A DNA stretch of 64,000 nucleotides from Pseudomonadota bacterium (GCA_021812385.1 JAKANO010000003.1:1-64000), one strand, 5' to 3'; positions 33,835-42,315 are shown, numbered from the stretch's first letter. Notes: generated by a model not told the origin, from the sequence alone. Made by a program: numbers and translations.

Positions 33835-33863
33835 TTGACGTATGAAATATACATTATTATCTT
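33835..33863 (+). promoter_or_regulatory. Sigma-70-type promoter for the TPR lipoprotein-lolB-ispE unit
   Basis: TTGACG (33835-33840) and TATCTT (33858-33863) are separated by 17 bases, the ideal spacing; matches to consensus are five of six and four of six. The predicted start near 33870 leaves a short leader before ATG 33885. Confidence 0.55.
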
Positions 33864-33884
33864 GAACTCATACAGTAACGAGAC

Positions 33885-35627
33885 ATGAAGATGACCAATC
33901 AGCGGGTATGGCAGTATAGATTTAGCGCAGCACTGATCGCGACCGGCTTGGTCAGCGGGTGCGCCAGCGTGCCCAACAATAAACCGTTTCCGGCGCCGGC
34001 CGTCATTGCGCAAGCAGTTAAACGCCCCGCACCACCCAAGCAAGAACTCACCGATCAAACGCTGTACTCCTTGTTGCTGGCCGAGATTGCCTTGCAGCGC
34101 GGCCAACTGGGGCTGGCAAGTCGGGCATATAAAGATCTGCTGCAAAATACCAATGATTATCGGATCGCCGAACGCGCCGCCCAAGTTGCATTGGGCGCGC
34201 AGGATGCGGATGGGGGCTTGGCCGCCGCGCAACGCTGGCTGGAGCTTGAGCCGGCATCGATTCAGGCGCGGCAGACGGTTGCCGGCATTTTGGTGAGCAA
34301 GGGCAATTTGACCCAGGCCAAGCCGCATTTGCAAAAAATTCTGGCATCCGAAGGTATGAACGTCGGTCATGGCTTTTTGTTCCTGAATAATTTATTAGCG
34401 CGCCACCCGAATAAAGCCGAGGTGTTGCGCTTGGTGCAGGACTTGGGCAAGGATTATCCAAATTTGCCCGAGGCGCATTTTGCCGAGGCGCGCGCCGCCT
34501 GGAACGCGGATAACAAACCCCTGGCGCTGCAAGCCTTGGATGTCGCGCTTGCACAGCGGCCGGACTGGGAAGATGCCGCGCTGTTCAAGGCGCAAGTGCT
34601 GCAGAGCACTTCGAGCGCGAAAGCGGCGGAATTTTATAATGCGTATTTGCGCGACCATCCGCACTCGCGCGATGTGCGCTTGGCCTTTGCCCGATTCCTG
34701 GTACAGGAAAAGCAGTACCCGGAAGCGCGCGAGGAATTCAAGCGCCTGAGCGTCGATTTCCCGGACCAGGCGGATGTGCCGCTGGCCATCGGCCTGCTGT
34801 CGATGCAATTGAAAGACTATGACGCGGCCGAAACTTATTTGCGCCAGGCCTTGGATCGCGGCGTCAAGGATGACGATGCGGTGCGCTTCTATTTGGGTCA
34901 GTTGAACGAAGAGCGCAAGCGCTGGGACGAGGCACGGCAGTGGTACGACGCCGTGGAAGGTCCGCAAGCGTTTAATGCGAAGCTCCGCATCGCCGGTTTG
35001 CTGGCGCATCAAGGCAAGCTGCCGGAAGCGCGCGCTTATTTGCATGGGATCGAAGTCACGAACAACCAGCAGCGCACGCAAGTGATCACCGCAGAAGCGG
35101 CCTTGTTGCGCGATGCCAAGCAATATCAGGAAGCGTTCGATGTCCTGGGCAAGGCGCTGGAAAAATTGCCGAACCATCCCGACCTGCTGTACGACTATGC
35201 GATGGCGGCGGAAAAACTCGATCGCATCGACGTGATGGAATCCAGCTTGAAAAAACTCATCCAGGTGAAGCCGGACAATCCCCATGCCTATAATGCCTTG
35301 GGCTATACCTTGGCCGATCGCACCACGCGCTTCGACGAAGCCAAGCGCTATATCGATCAAGCCATCAAGCTGGCCCCGAACGATGCGTTTATTTTGGATA
35401 GCTTGGGCTGGTTGCAATACCGCATGAAGGATAATTCGCAAGCCATCAGCACCTTGCGCCATGCCTTGAGCGTGCGCGCCGATCCAGAAATCGCCGCGCA
35501 TTTGGGCGAAGTGCTGTGGGTCAGCGGCGATAAAACGGAAGCCAAAAAAGTCTGGGACAGCGCGCTGAAGGAAAACCCGAATCACGAAGCAATCCTCGGC
35601 GCGATGCAGAAATACAAAGCGCAGTAA
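33885..35627 (+). CDS. TPR-repeat lipoprotein
   Basis: The 580-residue protein starts with a lipoprotein signal ending LVSGC; Cys26 would be lipidated. The rest is a chain of TPR units (for example AHFAEARAAWNADNKPLALQ, PHAYNALGYTLADRTTRFDE). This is the betaproteobacterial outer-membrane-associated TPR protein that commonly precedes lolB. It lies two bases before lolB and is probably co-transcribed. It likely scaffolds envelope assembly; the precise role is not established. Confidence 0.85.
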   Translation: MKMTNQRVWQYRFSAALIATGLVSGCASVPNNKPFPAPAVIAQAVKRPAPPKQELTDQTLYSLLLAEIALQRGQLGLASRAYKDLLQNTNDYRIAERAAQVALGAQDADGGLAAAQRWLELEPASIQARQTVAGILVSKGNLTQAKPHLQKILASEGMNVGHGFLFLNNLLARHPNKAEVLRLVQDLGKDYPNLPEAHFAEARAAWNADNKPLALQALDVALAQRPDWEDAALFKAQVLQSTSSAKAAEFYNAYLRDHPHSRDVRLAFARFLVQEKQYPEAREEFKRLSVDFPDQADVPLAIGLLSMQLKDYDAAETYLRQALDRGVKDDDAVRFYLGQLNEERKRWDEARQWYDAVEGPQAFNAKLRIAGLLAHQGKLPEARAYLHGIEVTNNQQRTQVITAEAALLRDAKQYQEAFDVLGKALEKLPNHPDLLYDYAMAAEKLDRIDVMESSLKKLIQVKPDNPHAYNALGYTLADRTTRFDEAKRYIDQAIKLAPNDAFILDSLGWLQYRMKDNSQAISTLRHALSVRADPEIAAHLGEVLWVSGDKTEAKKVWDSALKENPNHEAILGAMQKYKAQ

Positions 35628-35629
35628 TC

Positions 35630-36214
35630 ATGAAGCGCTGGTGCTGGGCGATGCTGGCCGCGCTGGGCATGCTTGGCGGCTGTACGACCTTGCCGCCGCT
35701 TTCCGCCCCGCCGCAGGCGCAGGCTTATATCCCCTCGTTTGAACTCTCCGGCCGGATTTCCGTGCGCCATGAAGGCGACGGATTTTCCGGGAACCTGCAT
35801 TGGCGCCATGTCCTGGATGAAGATGAATTCGTGGTGCAGACGCCGTTTGGCCAGGGCGTGGCGCGCGTCACGCAAAATGCCCAGGGCGCGACGCTGCAGA
35901 TGGCCGATGGCCAAGTGCTGCATGCGCCGGATGCGGAAAGCCTGACGCAACAAGCGCTGGGGTTCCGTTTGCCGCTCGGCGGTTTGCCGCACTGGGTGCA
36001 AGCCCAGGCAGTCAGTGGCGATGCCGTCATGCGCCACAATGCGGACGGCACCGTGAGTTTCCTCAACGAGCAGGGGTGGAACATCGAATATTTAGCCTAT
36101 CAAACCCTGGGCCAAGCAGGGGGCGCTTCGGTTCTGCCGGGCAAGGTGTTCATGGAAAACACCGATCTCAAGCTGCGCCTGATCATCGACGACTGGCAGG
36201 CGCCCGCACCGTGA
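35630..36214 (+). CDS. lolB: Outer-membrane lipoprotein insertase LolB
   Basis: LolB accepts lipoproteins from LolA and inserts them into the outer membrane. The 194-residue product is itself a lipoprotein: signal peptide with lipobox LGGC, acylated Cys18. The mature part (FELSGRISVRHEGDGFSGNL, VQTPFGQGVARVTQ, LGFRLPLGGLPHWVQ) matches the LolB fold. It is coupled to ispE by a GTGA overlap, a standard betaproteobacterial arrangement. Confidence 0.93.
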   Translation: MKRWCWAMLAALGMLGGCTTLPPLSAPPQAQAYIPSFELSGRISVRHEGDGFSGNLHWRHVLDEDEFVVQTPFGQGVARVTQNAQGATLQMADGQVLHAPDAESLTQQALGFRLPLGGLPHWVQAQAVSGDAVMRHNADGTVSFLNEQGWNIEYLAYQTLGQAGGASVLPGKVFMENTDLKLRLIIDDWQAPAP

Positions 36215-37071
36215 CCGATCTGAGTTACCCCGCGCCAGCCAAGCTAAACCTGTTTTTGCACGTCACGGGCCGTCGTGCCGACGGCTATCACTTGCTGCAA
36301 ACCGTGTTTTGCTTCATTGATTACAGCGATATTTTGCGCTTTCAACTACGCCAAGACGGGCAAATCGTGCTCACCCAGCCCTTGCCCGGCGTGCCGGTCG
36401 AGCGCGACCTGTGCTATCGCGCGGCAAAACTGCTGCAAACCACGGCCGGCGTGCGCCAAGGCGTGGAAATCAGCCTGGAAAAGCACTTGCCCATGGGCGG
36501 CGGCTTGGGCGGCGGCAGTTCCGATGCGGCGACTACCTTAATCGTCCTGAATCGCTTATGGGGCGCGGGTTTGTCGCGAGCAGCGCTGATGCGGCTGGGT
36601 TTGCAGCTGGGCGCCGATGTGCCGGTATTCATTTTCGGCGATAACGCCTGGGCCGAGGGCGTGGGCGAGACCTTGACGCCAGTGGCGCTCGACCCGGCCT
36701 GGTATGTGGTTCTGGTGCCGCCCGTCAACGTGCCCACGGCCTTGGTTTTCAGTGCTCCCGAATTGACACGAAACACGCTTCCAGTCACAATACCGGCCTT
36801 TTCTGGCTGGCTCAAGGGCCAGTCTGGATACGCTGGCGGGCAAATCCGCAATGATTTAGAGCCGGTGGTGATCGCGCGTTATCCCGCGGTCGGGCAACAC
36901 CTGGACTGGTTAAGGCAATTTGGGCCAGCGCACATGACAGGTTCCGGGGCGTGTGTGTTCGCCGCGTTTAGCACGGAACAGGCGGCGCGCGCGGTGTGTG
37001 CGCAGCGGCCTGAATGGATCGAAGGCTTTGTGGCGCGGGGTTTGGCGCAGCATCCGCTAAAGGACTTTTAG
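36211..37071 (+). CDS. ispE: 4-diphosphocytidyl-2-C-methyl-D-erythritol kinase
   Basis: IspE phosphorylates CDP-methylerythritol in the MEP isoprenoid pathway. The start is GTG 36211, which overlaps the lolB stop; a longer frame from 36076 runs inside lolB. The 286-residue GHMP kinase has YPAPAKLNLFLHVTGRRADG at the N-terminus, the ATP-binding loop PMGGGLGGGSSDAATTL near residues 94-110, LGADVPVF and the C-terminal TGSGACVFAAF. All functional motifs are present. The tRNA-Gln gene starts 24 bases after its stop. Confidence 0.96.
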   Translation: MTDLSYPAPAKLNLFLHVTGRRADGYHLLQTVFCFIDYSDILRFQLRQDGQIVLTQPLPGVPVERDLCYRAAKLLQTTAGVRQGVEISLEKHLPMGGGLGGGSSDAATTLIVLNRLWGAGLSRAALMRLGLQLGADVPVFIFGDNAWAEGVGETLTPVALDPAWYVVLVPPVNVPTALVFSAPELTRNTLPVTIPAFSGWLKGQSGYAGGQIRNDLEPVVIARYPAVGQHLDWLRQFGPAHMTGSGACVFAAFSTEQAARAVCAQRPEWIEGFVARGLAQHPLKDF

Positions 37072-37095
37072 GGGCGCGATTCGCAGCAAGATTAT

Positions 37096-37170
37096 TGGGG
37101 AGTCGCCAAGTGGTAAGGCACCGGATTTTGATTCCGGCATTCGTAGGTTCGATCCCTACCTCCCCAGCCA
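37096..37170 (+). tRNA. tRNA-Gln (anticodon UUG)
   Basis: A full cloverleaf is visible: acceptor TGGGGAG pairs with CTCCCCA, the anticodon arm CCGGA-TTTTGAT-TCCGG gives anticodon TTG, and the T arm GTAGGTTCGATCCCTAC is canonical. The discriminator is G and CCA is encoded. Location between ispE and prs is typical of betaproteobacteria. Confidence 0.97.
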
Positions 37171-37181
37171 ACTTTAAAAGA

Positions 37182-37207
37182 GCGTGTAATTGTTACACGC
37201 TTTTTTG
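37182..37207 (+). terminator. Rho-independent terminator after tRNA-Gln
   Basis: GCGTGTAA-TTG-TTACACGC is a perfect 8-base stem followed by TTTTTTG. It lies 11 bases after the tRNA CCA and 18 bases before the prs start codon, so it ends the tRNA transcript. Read-through or a promoter nearby must feed prs. Confidence 0.88.
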
Positions 37208-37225
37208 TTTTTATGGGAAAGCGAC

Positions 37226-38182
37226 ATGATCGTAGGCCACAGCGGCATGATGATTTTCACCGGCAACGCCAATCCGCGTCTCGCCGAGGATGTTGCGCGC
37301 AAACTGAACTTGCCCATGGGCAAATCGGCCGTCAGCCGTTTCAGTGACGGCGAAGTGATGGTCGAGATTCTAGAGAATGTGCGCGGTCGCGACGTATTCG
37401 TGCTGCAATCCACGTGCGCCCCCACCAACGATAATTTGATGGAAGTGCTGGTGATGGTGGATGCGCTGAAGCGCGCCTCCGCCTCACGCATTACCGCTGC
37501 CATTCCGTATTTCGGCTATGCGCGCCAAGACCGCCGGCCGCGTTCGGCAAGGGTGGCGATCACCGCCAAGGTGGTGGCCAACATGCTCACTACCGCCGGC
37601 GTGGACCGGGTGCTGACTATGGACTTGCACTCGGATCAGATCCAGGGGTTTTTCGACATCCCGGTGGACAATATTTATTCCTCGCCGATTTTGCTCGGCG
37701 ACGTGTGGAAACAGAATTACCAGAATTTGATGGTGGTGTCGCCGGATGTCGGCGGCGTGGTGCGCGCGCGGGCCTTGGCCAAGCGCATGGAAGCCGATTT
37801 GGCGATCATCGACAAGCGCCGGCCCAAGCCCAATGTGGCGAAGGTAATGCACATCATCGGCGAAGTGGAAGGCCGCACCTGCGTGCTGGTGGACGATATG
37901 GTGGATACCGCCAATACCCTGTGCGAAGCGGCGCAGGCCTTGAAGGATCACGGCGCAGTGCGCGTGGCATCGTATTGCACGCACCCGGTGCTGTCCGGTA
38001 AAGCGGTGGAGCGCATTGCCAATTCGCAGTTGGATGAATTGGTCGTGACCGACACCATTCCGCTGAGCGAAGAAGCCAAGCAATGCGGCCGCATTCGCCA
38101 ATTGTCGGTGGCCGAGCTGCTGGCGGAAACCATGCATAGAATCAGCAATGAGGACTCGGTGTCCTCGTTGTTCATGGAGTAA
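37226..38182 (+). CDS. prs: Ribose-phosphate pyrophosphokinase
   Basis: This enzyme makes PRPP from ribose-5-phosphate and ATP for nucleotide, His and Trp synthesis. From ATG 37226 the product has 318 residues, the normal length. Motifs in order: [28 protein letters not shown], the ATP loop [18 protein letters not shown], the metal/flexible site [12 protein letters not shown], and the PRPP-binding loop [13 protein letters not shown]. An in-frame upstream start at 37190 falls in the terminator and is rejected. Confidence 0.97.
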   Translation: MIVGHSGMMIFTGNANPRLAEDVARKLNLPMGKSAVSRFSDGEVMVEILENVRGRDVFVLQSTCAPTNDNLMEVLVMVDALKRASASRITAAIPYFGYARQDRRPRSARVAITAKVVANMLTTAGVDRVLTMDLHSDQIQGFFDIPVDNIYSSPILLGDVWKQNYQNLMVVSPDVGGVVRARALAKRMEADLAIIDKRRPKPNVAKVMHIIGEVEGRTCVLVDDMVDTANTLCEAAQALKDHGAVRVASYCTHPVLSGKAVERIANSQLDELVVTDTIPLSEEAKQCGRIRQLSVAELLAETMHRISNEDSVSSLFME

Positions 38183-38254
38183 CAGCTGTTTTAGTTGTTG
38201 CTTTTAACCCTGGGCTGTCTGGTCGCGGTCAGCCCAAAAAAATGGAGTGTCATC

Positions 38255-38875
38255 ATGTTATTTGAAGTTATCGCCAATGCGCGTCAATTGCAGGGTACGG
38301 GTGCGAGCCGCCGTCTGCGTAACGCGGGCAAAGTGCCGGCCGTCGTTTACGGTGCGGACAAGCCTGCTGCCAGCGTCGAGCTCGACCATAACGCACTGGT
38401 TCAACAGTTGCGTAAAGAAGCGTTCCACGCTTCCGTTTTGATCTTGAACGTGGATGGAACCAAGGAACAAGTGTTGCTGCGCGACGTGCAGTCGCATCCC
38501 TGGAAGAAGCTGATCATGCACGTCGATTTTCAGCGCGTCGATCCGAACAAATCGATTCACATGAAAGTGCCGCTGCACTTCAAGAACGGCGATCTTGCGC
38601 CAGGCGTGAAACTCACCGGCGGCAATATCACCCACATCCTGAACGAAGCGGAAGTGATCTGCTTGCCGAAAGATTTGCCCGAGTTCATCGAGGTCGATCT
38701 GTCGAGCTTGGCCGCCGGCCATACGCTGCACTTGTCGGAAGTCAAGGATTTGCCGAACGGTGTGACCTTCCTGAGCTTGAGCCGTGGTGCGGATCAAGCG
38801 ATCGCAGCGTGCGTCGTACCGCGCGGCGTGGAAGAGGCTCCGGCTGCCGGCGCTGCTCCGGCTGCTGCAGCTTAA
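38255..38875 (+). CDS. rplY: 50S ribosomal protein L25 (Ctc form)
   Basis: L25 binds 5S rRNA in the large subunit. The 206-residue product is the long Ctc form with an N-terminal L25 domain ([29 protein letters not shown]) and a C-terminal TL5-like beta domain. The tail is Ala/Pro-rich ([14 protein letters not shown]). ATG 38255 follows a TGGAG ribosome site. A GGGCTG...CAGCCC hairpin (38212-38235) lies just upstream and may structure the leader. A strong terminator follows the gene. Confidence 0.95.
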   Translation: MLFEVIANARQLQGTGASRRLRNAGKVPAVVYGADKPAASVELDHNALVQQLRKEAFHASVLILNVDGTKEQVLLRDVQSHPWKKLIMHVDFQRVDPNKSIHMKVPLHFKNGDLAPGVKLTGGNITHILNEAEVICLPKDLPEFIEVDLSSLAAGHTLHLSEVKDLPNGVTFLSLSRGADQAIAACVVPRGVEEAPAAGAAPAAAA

Positions 38876-38888
38876 GCTTTTCAGCCAG

Positions 38889-38929
38889 AAAAAAAGCCCG
38901 TCCCGGATTATCGAGGGCGGGCTTTTTTC
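38889..38929 (+). terminator. Rho-independent terminator after rplY
   Basis: AAGCCCG and CGGGCTT arms, with inner CCC/GGG pairs, flank a short loop and are followed by TTTTTT. It lies 14 bases after the rplY stop and 23 bases before pth. Confidence 0.88.
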
Positions 38930-38951
38930 ATTAGCAACCACGGACATACGC

Positions 38952-39587
38952 ATGACCCCGATTCGCCTCATCGTCGGCCTCGGCAATCCCGGCAAGGAAT
39001 ACGCCGACACGCGGCATAACGCCGGCTTCTGGTTTTTGGACGCCGTCGCGCACAAAGCCGGCACGAGCTTGCGCCTGGAATCACGCTTTCATGGCTTGGC
39101 GGCGCGGGCTAATTTGCACGGGCAAGAGATTTGCTTGCTGGCACCACAGACCTATATGAACGTCAGCGGCCAAGCTGTTGCAGCCTTGGCCGGCTATTAC
39201 AAAATAACGCCGGAAGAAATGCTGGTGGTGCACGATGAATTGGATTTACAGCCCGGCACGGCGCGCTTGAAGCGCGGCGGCGGCGCTGGCGGGCACAACG
39301 GCCTGAAAGACATCATCGCGCGCTTGGGCGCCGATTTCTGGCGGCTGCGTCTGGGCATCGGCCATCCCGGCGATAAAAATGCAGTAGCCGATTTCGTGCT
39401 GCACCGGCCCAGCCAGCCGGAAGAAAAATTGATCCATGATGCACTCGATCAAAGCCTGAGTACGCTGCCCTTATTGGCGGCGGGCGACATGGCGGGGGCG
39501 ATGCATCGTTTGCACACTAAACCCAGGGGTCAGGAGTCAGGCGTCGGGCGTCAGGGAAAAGCAAACTCCTCTGACCCCGAATCCTGA
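38952..39587 (+). CDS. pth: Peptidyl-tRNA hydrolase, with a repeat-derived C-terminal tail
   Basis: Pth releases peptides from prematurely dropped peptidyl-tRNA. From ATG 38952 the 211-residue product reads [20 protein letters not shown]; His22 is the catalytic histidine (His20 in E. coli), and NVSGQAV and the HDELDLQPG stretch are conserved. The last 19 or so residues ([18 protein letters not shown]) are not family-like. They are encoded by an intergenic repeat whose 25-base core (39531-39555) recurs in plsC with two changes. The enzyme core is complete, so activity is expected. Confidence 0.95.
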   Translation: MTPIRLIVGLGNPGKEYADTRHNAGFWFLDAVAHKAGTSLRLESRFHGLAARANLHGQEICLLAPQTYMNVSGQAVAALAGYYKITPEEMLVVHDELDLQPGTARLKRGGGAGGHNGLKDIIARLGADFWRLRLGIGHPGDKNAVADFVLHRPSQPEEKLIHDALDQSLSTLPLLAAGDMAGAMHRLHTKPRGQESGVGRQGKANSSDPES

Positions 39588-39606
39588 ATCCCGAATCCCG
39601 AATCCT
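39526..39606. repeat. Intergenic repeat with inverted arms and GAATCC direct repeats
   Basis: GGGGTCAG (39526-39533) and CTGACCCC (39571-39578) form inverted arms around a core related to the plsC 3' end. They are followed by four near-perfect GAATCC(T/C) words at about 39579-39606. The block overlaps the 3' end of pth and fills the gap to ychF. Confidence 0.65.
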
Positions 39607-39617
39607 GGAGCTTTTGC

Positions 39618-40709
39618 ATGAGTCTTCAATGCGGAATCGTCGGTCTGCCGAATGTCGGTAAGTCCACTTTGTTCAACGCCATCACCAAGGCCGGCATCGC
39701 AGCGGAGAACTATCCCTTCTGCACCATCGAGCCGAATGTCGGCGTGGTGGAAGTGCCCGATCCGCGCCTGGATCAATTATCCGCCATCGTAAAGCCGCAA
39801 AAAATTCAGCCGGCTATTGTCGAATTTGTCGATATCGCCGGCCTGGTCGCGGGCGCATCCAAGGGCGAAGGCCTGGGCAATCAATTTCTGGCGAATATCC
39901 GCGAGACCGATGCCATTGCGCATGTGGTGCGCTGTTTCGAGAACGACGACATCGTGCACGTGTCCGGCAAGATCGATCCGATTGCGGATATCGAGACCAT
40001 CAATACCGAGCTGGCCTTGGCCGATCTATCCAGCGTGGAAAAAGCGCTGCACCGCTATCAAAAGACCGCGCGCTCCGGCGATAAGGATGCGGCGAAAATG
40101 GTGACGGTGCTGGAGCCGGTATTGGCGCAACTCAATCAAGCCAAGCCGGTGCGCGCGCTGAAACTGGACGAAGAGCAGTTGGCGCTGTTGAAGCCGCTAT
40201 GCCTGCTCACCCTCAAGCCCACCATGTACGTGGCGAATGTCGACGAACACGGCTTCGACAACAATCCCTTTCTGGAAAAGGTGCGCGCCTATGCCGCGGC
40301 CGAAGGCGCCCCGGTGATCGCCATCTGCGCCGCGATGGAAGCGGAAATTTCCGGCTTGAGCGCAGAAGACATGCAGATGTTTCTGGACGACATGGGTATG
40401 ACCGAGCCCGGCTTGAACCGCTTGATCCGCGCCGCCTACGACTTGCTCGGCCTGCAAACTTACTTCACCGCCGGCGTCAAAGAAGTGCGCGCCTGGACCA
40501 TTCACAAAGGCGACACCGCACCGCAGGCCGCCGGCGTGATCCACACCGATTTCGAGCGCGGCTTCATCCGCGCGCAGACCATCGCCTTCGACGACTTCAT
40601 CGCCTGCAACGGCGAGCAGGGCGCCAAGGAAGCAGGCAAGATGCGCTCCGAAGGCAAGGAATATGTGGTTAAGGATGGAGATGTGCTGAATTTCTTGTTT
40701 AACGTCTAA
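39618..40709 (+). CDS. ychF: Redox-regulated ribosome-associated GTPase/ATPase YchF
   Basis: The 363-residue Obg-family NTPase has G1 [16 protein letters not shown] at residues 6-21, the [13 protein letters not shown] switch I, G3 [20 protein letters not shown] and the C-terminal TGS domain ([20 protein letters not shown]). YchF homologues prefer ATP and influence oxidative-stress response and translation. Length equals the E. coli protein. It ends the lolB-ychF block; a riboswitch lies about 100 bases downstream. Confidence 0.96.
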   Translation: MSLQCGIVGLPNVGKSTLFNAITKAGIAAENYPFCTIEPNVGVVEVPDPRLDQLSAIVKPQKIQPAIVEFVDIAGLVAGASKGEGLGNQFLANIRETDAIAHVVRCFENDDIVHVSGKIDPIADIETINTELALADLSSVEKALHRYQKTARSGDKDAAKMVTVLEPVLAQLNQAKPVRALKLDEEQLALLKPLCLLTLKPTMYVANVDEHGFDNNPFLEKVRAYAAAEGAPVIAICAAMEAEISGLSAEDMQMFLDDMGMTEPGLNRLIRAAYDLLGLQTYFTAGVKEVRAWTIHKGDTAPQAAGVIHTDFERGFIRAQTIAFDDFIACNGEQGAKEAGKMRSEGKEYVVKDGDVLNFLFNV

Positions 40710-40775
40710 ACGCAAGCAGCCCAAACCCCGTTTCCCTCCCCAGTGCAGCGCTACGCTTGGCGTGGCCTTCATACA

Positions 40776-40803
40776 TTGACTTAGCGCTGGCTAGGCCTAC
40801 ACT
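40776..40803 (+). promoter_or_regulatory. Sigma-70-type promoter of the riboswitch transcript
   Basis: TTGACT (40776-40781) and TACACT (40798-40803) are spaced by 16 bases. The predicted start at about 40809-40811 falls exactly at the first base pairs of the riboswitch P1 stem, which supports both calls. The promoter lies between ychF and the aptamer, so the riboswitch gene has its own transcript. Confidence 0.65.
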
Positions 40804-40806
40804 GAC

Positions 40807-40905
40807 AGCGTGATCTGTAAAGGGCAAACCCTGGCGCAAGCTAGGGTACGCAAAACTTCCGATCTGAGGGGCTTTTCCTTTTGATAGCGGGGTTGCCAGA
40901 GCGCG
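40807..40905 (+). ncRNA. Cyclic-di-GMP-I (GEMM-I) riboswitch aptamer
   Basis: The conserved GEMM-I pieces occur in order: AGGGCAAACC (40821-40830), TACGCAAA (40847-40854) and TAGCGGGGTT (40885-40894). P2 is an 8-base helix ACCCTGGC/GCTAGGGT capped by a GCAA (GNRA) tetraloop at 40836-40839. P3 has a GAGGGG/CCTTTT arm. The closing P1 pairs 40809-40820 with 40893-40905. The third G of AGGGC, the position that contacts ligand (G20 in the V. cholerae Vc2 numbering), is G as expected for c-di-GMP rather than cGAMP binding. The downstream gene starts about 100 bases later. Confidence 0.88.
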
Positions 40906-40954
40906 TAGGTGTTTTATTTTAGCGAGTAGGCGCTAGCCATGCTCGCACCTGCTC
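40899..40954 (+). promoter_or_regulatory. Possible expression platform of the c-di-GMP riboswitch
   Basis: GAGC (40899-40902) with AGGTG (40907-40911) can pair with CACCT-GCTC (40946-40954). This competes with the 3' strand of aptamer helix P1. Inside it GCGAG (40922-40926) pairs with CTCGC (40942-40946). Such mutually exclusive folds are typical of a switch. No U-run terminator is seen, so control may act on translation or by another route. This is a hand-drawn fold. Confidence 0.4.
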
Positions 40955-41008
40955 ATCTGTTTACCTCGTTTGCTGCCTCGGATTTTGTTGCATCTGTAGG
41001 AGTGAATG

Positions 41009-42202
41009 ATGGCCATTACCGCCGTACCGTCGAGTCCAGTCGCGCAAGCCCCGTCTGCGCGCGCTGCGGTGTTGCCCGTCAATAAACATCCAGAGTCATC
41101 GCGGATCGCACAACCGAGCGCGATTGCGCGCATCTCGCCCGAGGGTAAATTGCGCGCCGAGCAGGATCGGCAGCCAGTAGCTGCGCCGGCTTCACCAAAC
41201 GCAGTAAACCAAGCGCCTGCCGTGCCGCATCGGACACCGGCCGAGGAAGCGATCGATGTGGCTGCGATCGCGGCGGTTGCGGTACCAGCGCCAAACCCCA
41301 ATTTGCCGCCGCGCCAACTGAACGATGCGCAGCCTGCCGAACCAGTCGTGAAAGCGGTAGCAGCGAATGTGCGCCGCGACCAACAGCCTGAGCGCGACGC
41401 GCCCTCGCCTGTCAAGTTAGAGCGAACAGAGGCGCCAGCTGCCAATAGCCTTGCTGCACCAGCACCTGCCAAGCCGCTGGTTGAGCCGCAACGGATTAGT
41501 CGAAGCGAGGCGGCGCCAACTCATGCAGCGCACAGCGTTGCAAGCGCACCGGCAAAAAATACGCCTGTTGCGCATGCCCCGGCCACGCATTCGCTTGTCG
41601 CGAATTCACCAGCCACGAATTCATCGGTTAACGAGCATCGCGTTAACCAATCACGGATCAGTCAAACCGCGCACGATTTTGTTGCAGCCGTTAACCAGCA
41701 GCAGGCCCGGCGCAGCCAAGTTAAGCAGAGCGCCGCAAGCGGGAGCCAAGCACCAACGGCAAATGCGCAGGAGCCACGCAGCGCTGCGCCGAGCAATGTG
41801 CGCAACGATTCCGCCAGGGTGGAGCATGCCGTTCGCAGCGCCGAAGCGCTTAATGCGCGCGCAGATACCGCGCCACCGCTGCAAAGCAACAGCCAGAGCA
41901 ATGTCGCTACGGCAATAACCCACGATGATGTGACGAACGATGTTGCGAGAAATGCACGTAGCACTGTGGCGCGAGCCGAGCATAATCCGCCGCCAGCAGC
42001 GGTTTCCAGCCGCGCTGCTGCACCGGCCGAAACCATCAGCCAAATTCAAGCGCATTCCATCGCCGCCAAGCAGCAGGTACAAACTGAACGGCAGAACAAC
42101 GCAGCCGTAAGTCTTGCGAATCAGGCGGGTGGCGCAAGCGTGGATCAAGGCGGCGGCTTGGCCAAGCATTTGAATGCCCTGGCCAATCTCTTGACGCCCT
42201 AA
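41009..42202 (+). CDS. Low-complexity Ala/Pro/Gln-rich protein under c-di-GMP riboswitch control
   Basis: I do not recognise this protein. The 397 residues are dominated by Ala, Pro, Gln, Ser, Asn and Arg, without signal peptide, membrane segment, cysteine or recognised domain. It is probably disordered for most of its length. The C-terminus ends GGGLAKHLNALANLLTP, a short amphipathic segment that may be functional. Start 41009 lies six bases after AGGAG (40998-41002); ATG 41006 is in frame but too close. A promoter and a c-di-GMP-I riboswitch precede it and no second gene follows. The composition recalls the linker part of hook-length or surface proteins, but that is only a resemblance. Confidence 0.72.
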   Translation: MAITAVPSSPVAQAPSARAAVLPVNKHPESSRIAQPSAIARISPEGKLRAEQDRQPVAAPASPNAVNQAPAVPHRTPAEEAIDVAAIAAVAVPAPNPNLPPRQLNDAQPAEPVVKAVAANVRRDQQPERDAPSPVKLERTEAPAANSLAAPAPAKPLVEPQRISRSEAAPTHAAHSVASAPAKNTPVAHAPATHSLVANSPATNSSVNEHRVNQSRISQTAHDFVAAVNQQQARRSQVKQSAASGSQAPTANAQEPRSAAPSNVRNDSARVEHAVRSAEALNARADTAPPLQSNSQSNVATAITHDDVTNDVARNARSTVARAEHNPPPAAVSSRAAAPAETISQIQAHSIAAKQQVQTERQNNAAVSLANQAGGASVDQGGGLAKHLNALANLLTP

Positions 42203-42208
42203 GCGTTG

Positions 42209-42228
42209 CGCCGCTTTCAATCGCGGCG
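42209..42228 (+). terminator. Weak hairpin after the riboswitch-controlled gene
   Basis: CGCCGC (42209-42214) and GCGGCG (42223-42228) can form a 6-base stem six bases after the stop codon. The following TTATC is a poor U-tract, so this is a weak terminator at best. Confidence 0.35.
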
Positions 42229-42274
42229 TTATCACCCAAGCTTATATTTTTATTGAGTTTTTACCTTGCCGCCG

Positions 42275-42303
42275 TTGACAGGCCCCGGCGCCATGGGTTA
42301 TAT
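42275..42303 (+). promoter_or_regulatory. Strong sigma-70 promoter of tRNA-Met
   Basis: An exact -35 TTGACA (42275-42280) and a -10 TTATAT (42298-42303) are separated by 17 bases. The discriminator (TTCGCGTCC) is GC-containing, as in stable-RNA promoters under stringent control. The tRNA begins at 42316. Confidence 0.8.
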
Positions 42304-42315
42304 TTCGCGTCCTTT

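Noticed and set aside
34395-35585. 396-codon frame opposite the TPR lipoprotein
   Set aside because: Shadow frame; the plus strand gene has clear TPR repeats and a signal peptide.
37190-37225. Earlier in-frame start of prs
   Set aside because: Falls inside the tRNA-Gln terminator and adds residues not found in PRPP synthases.
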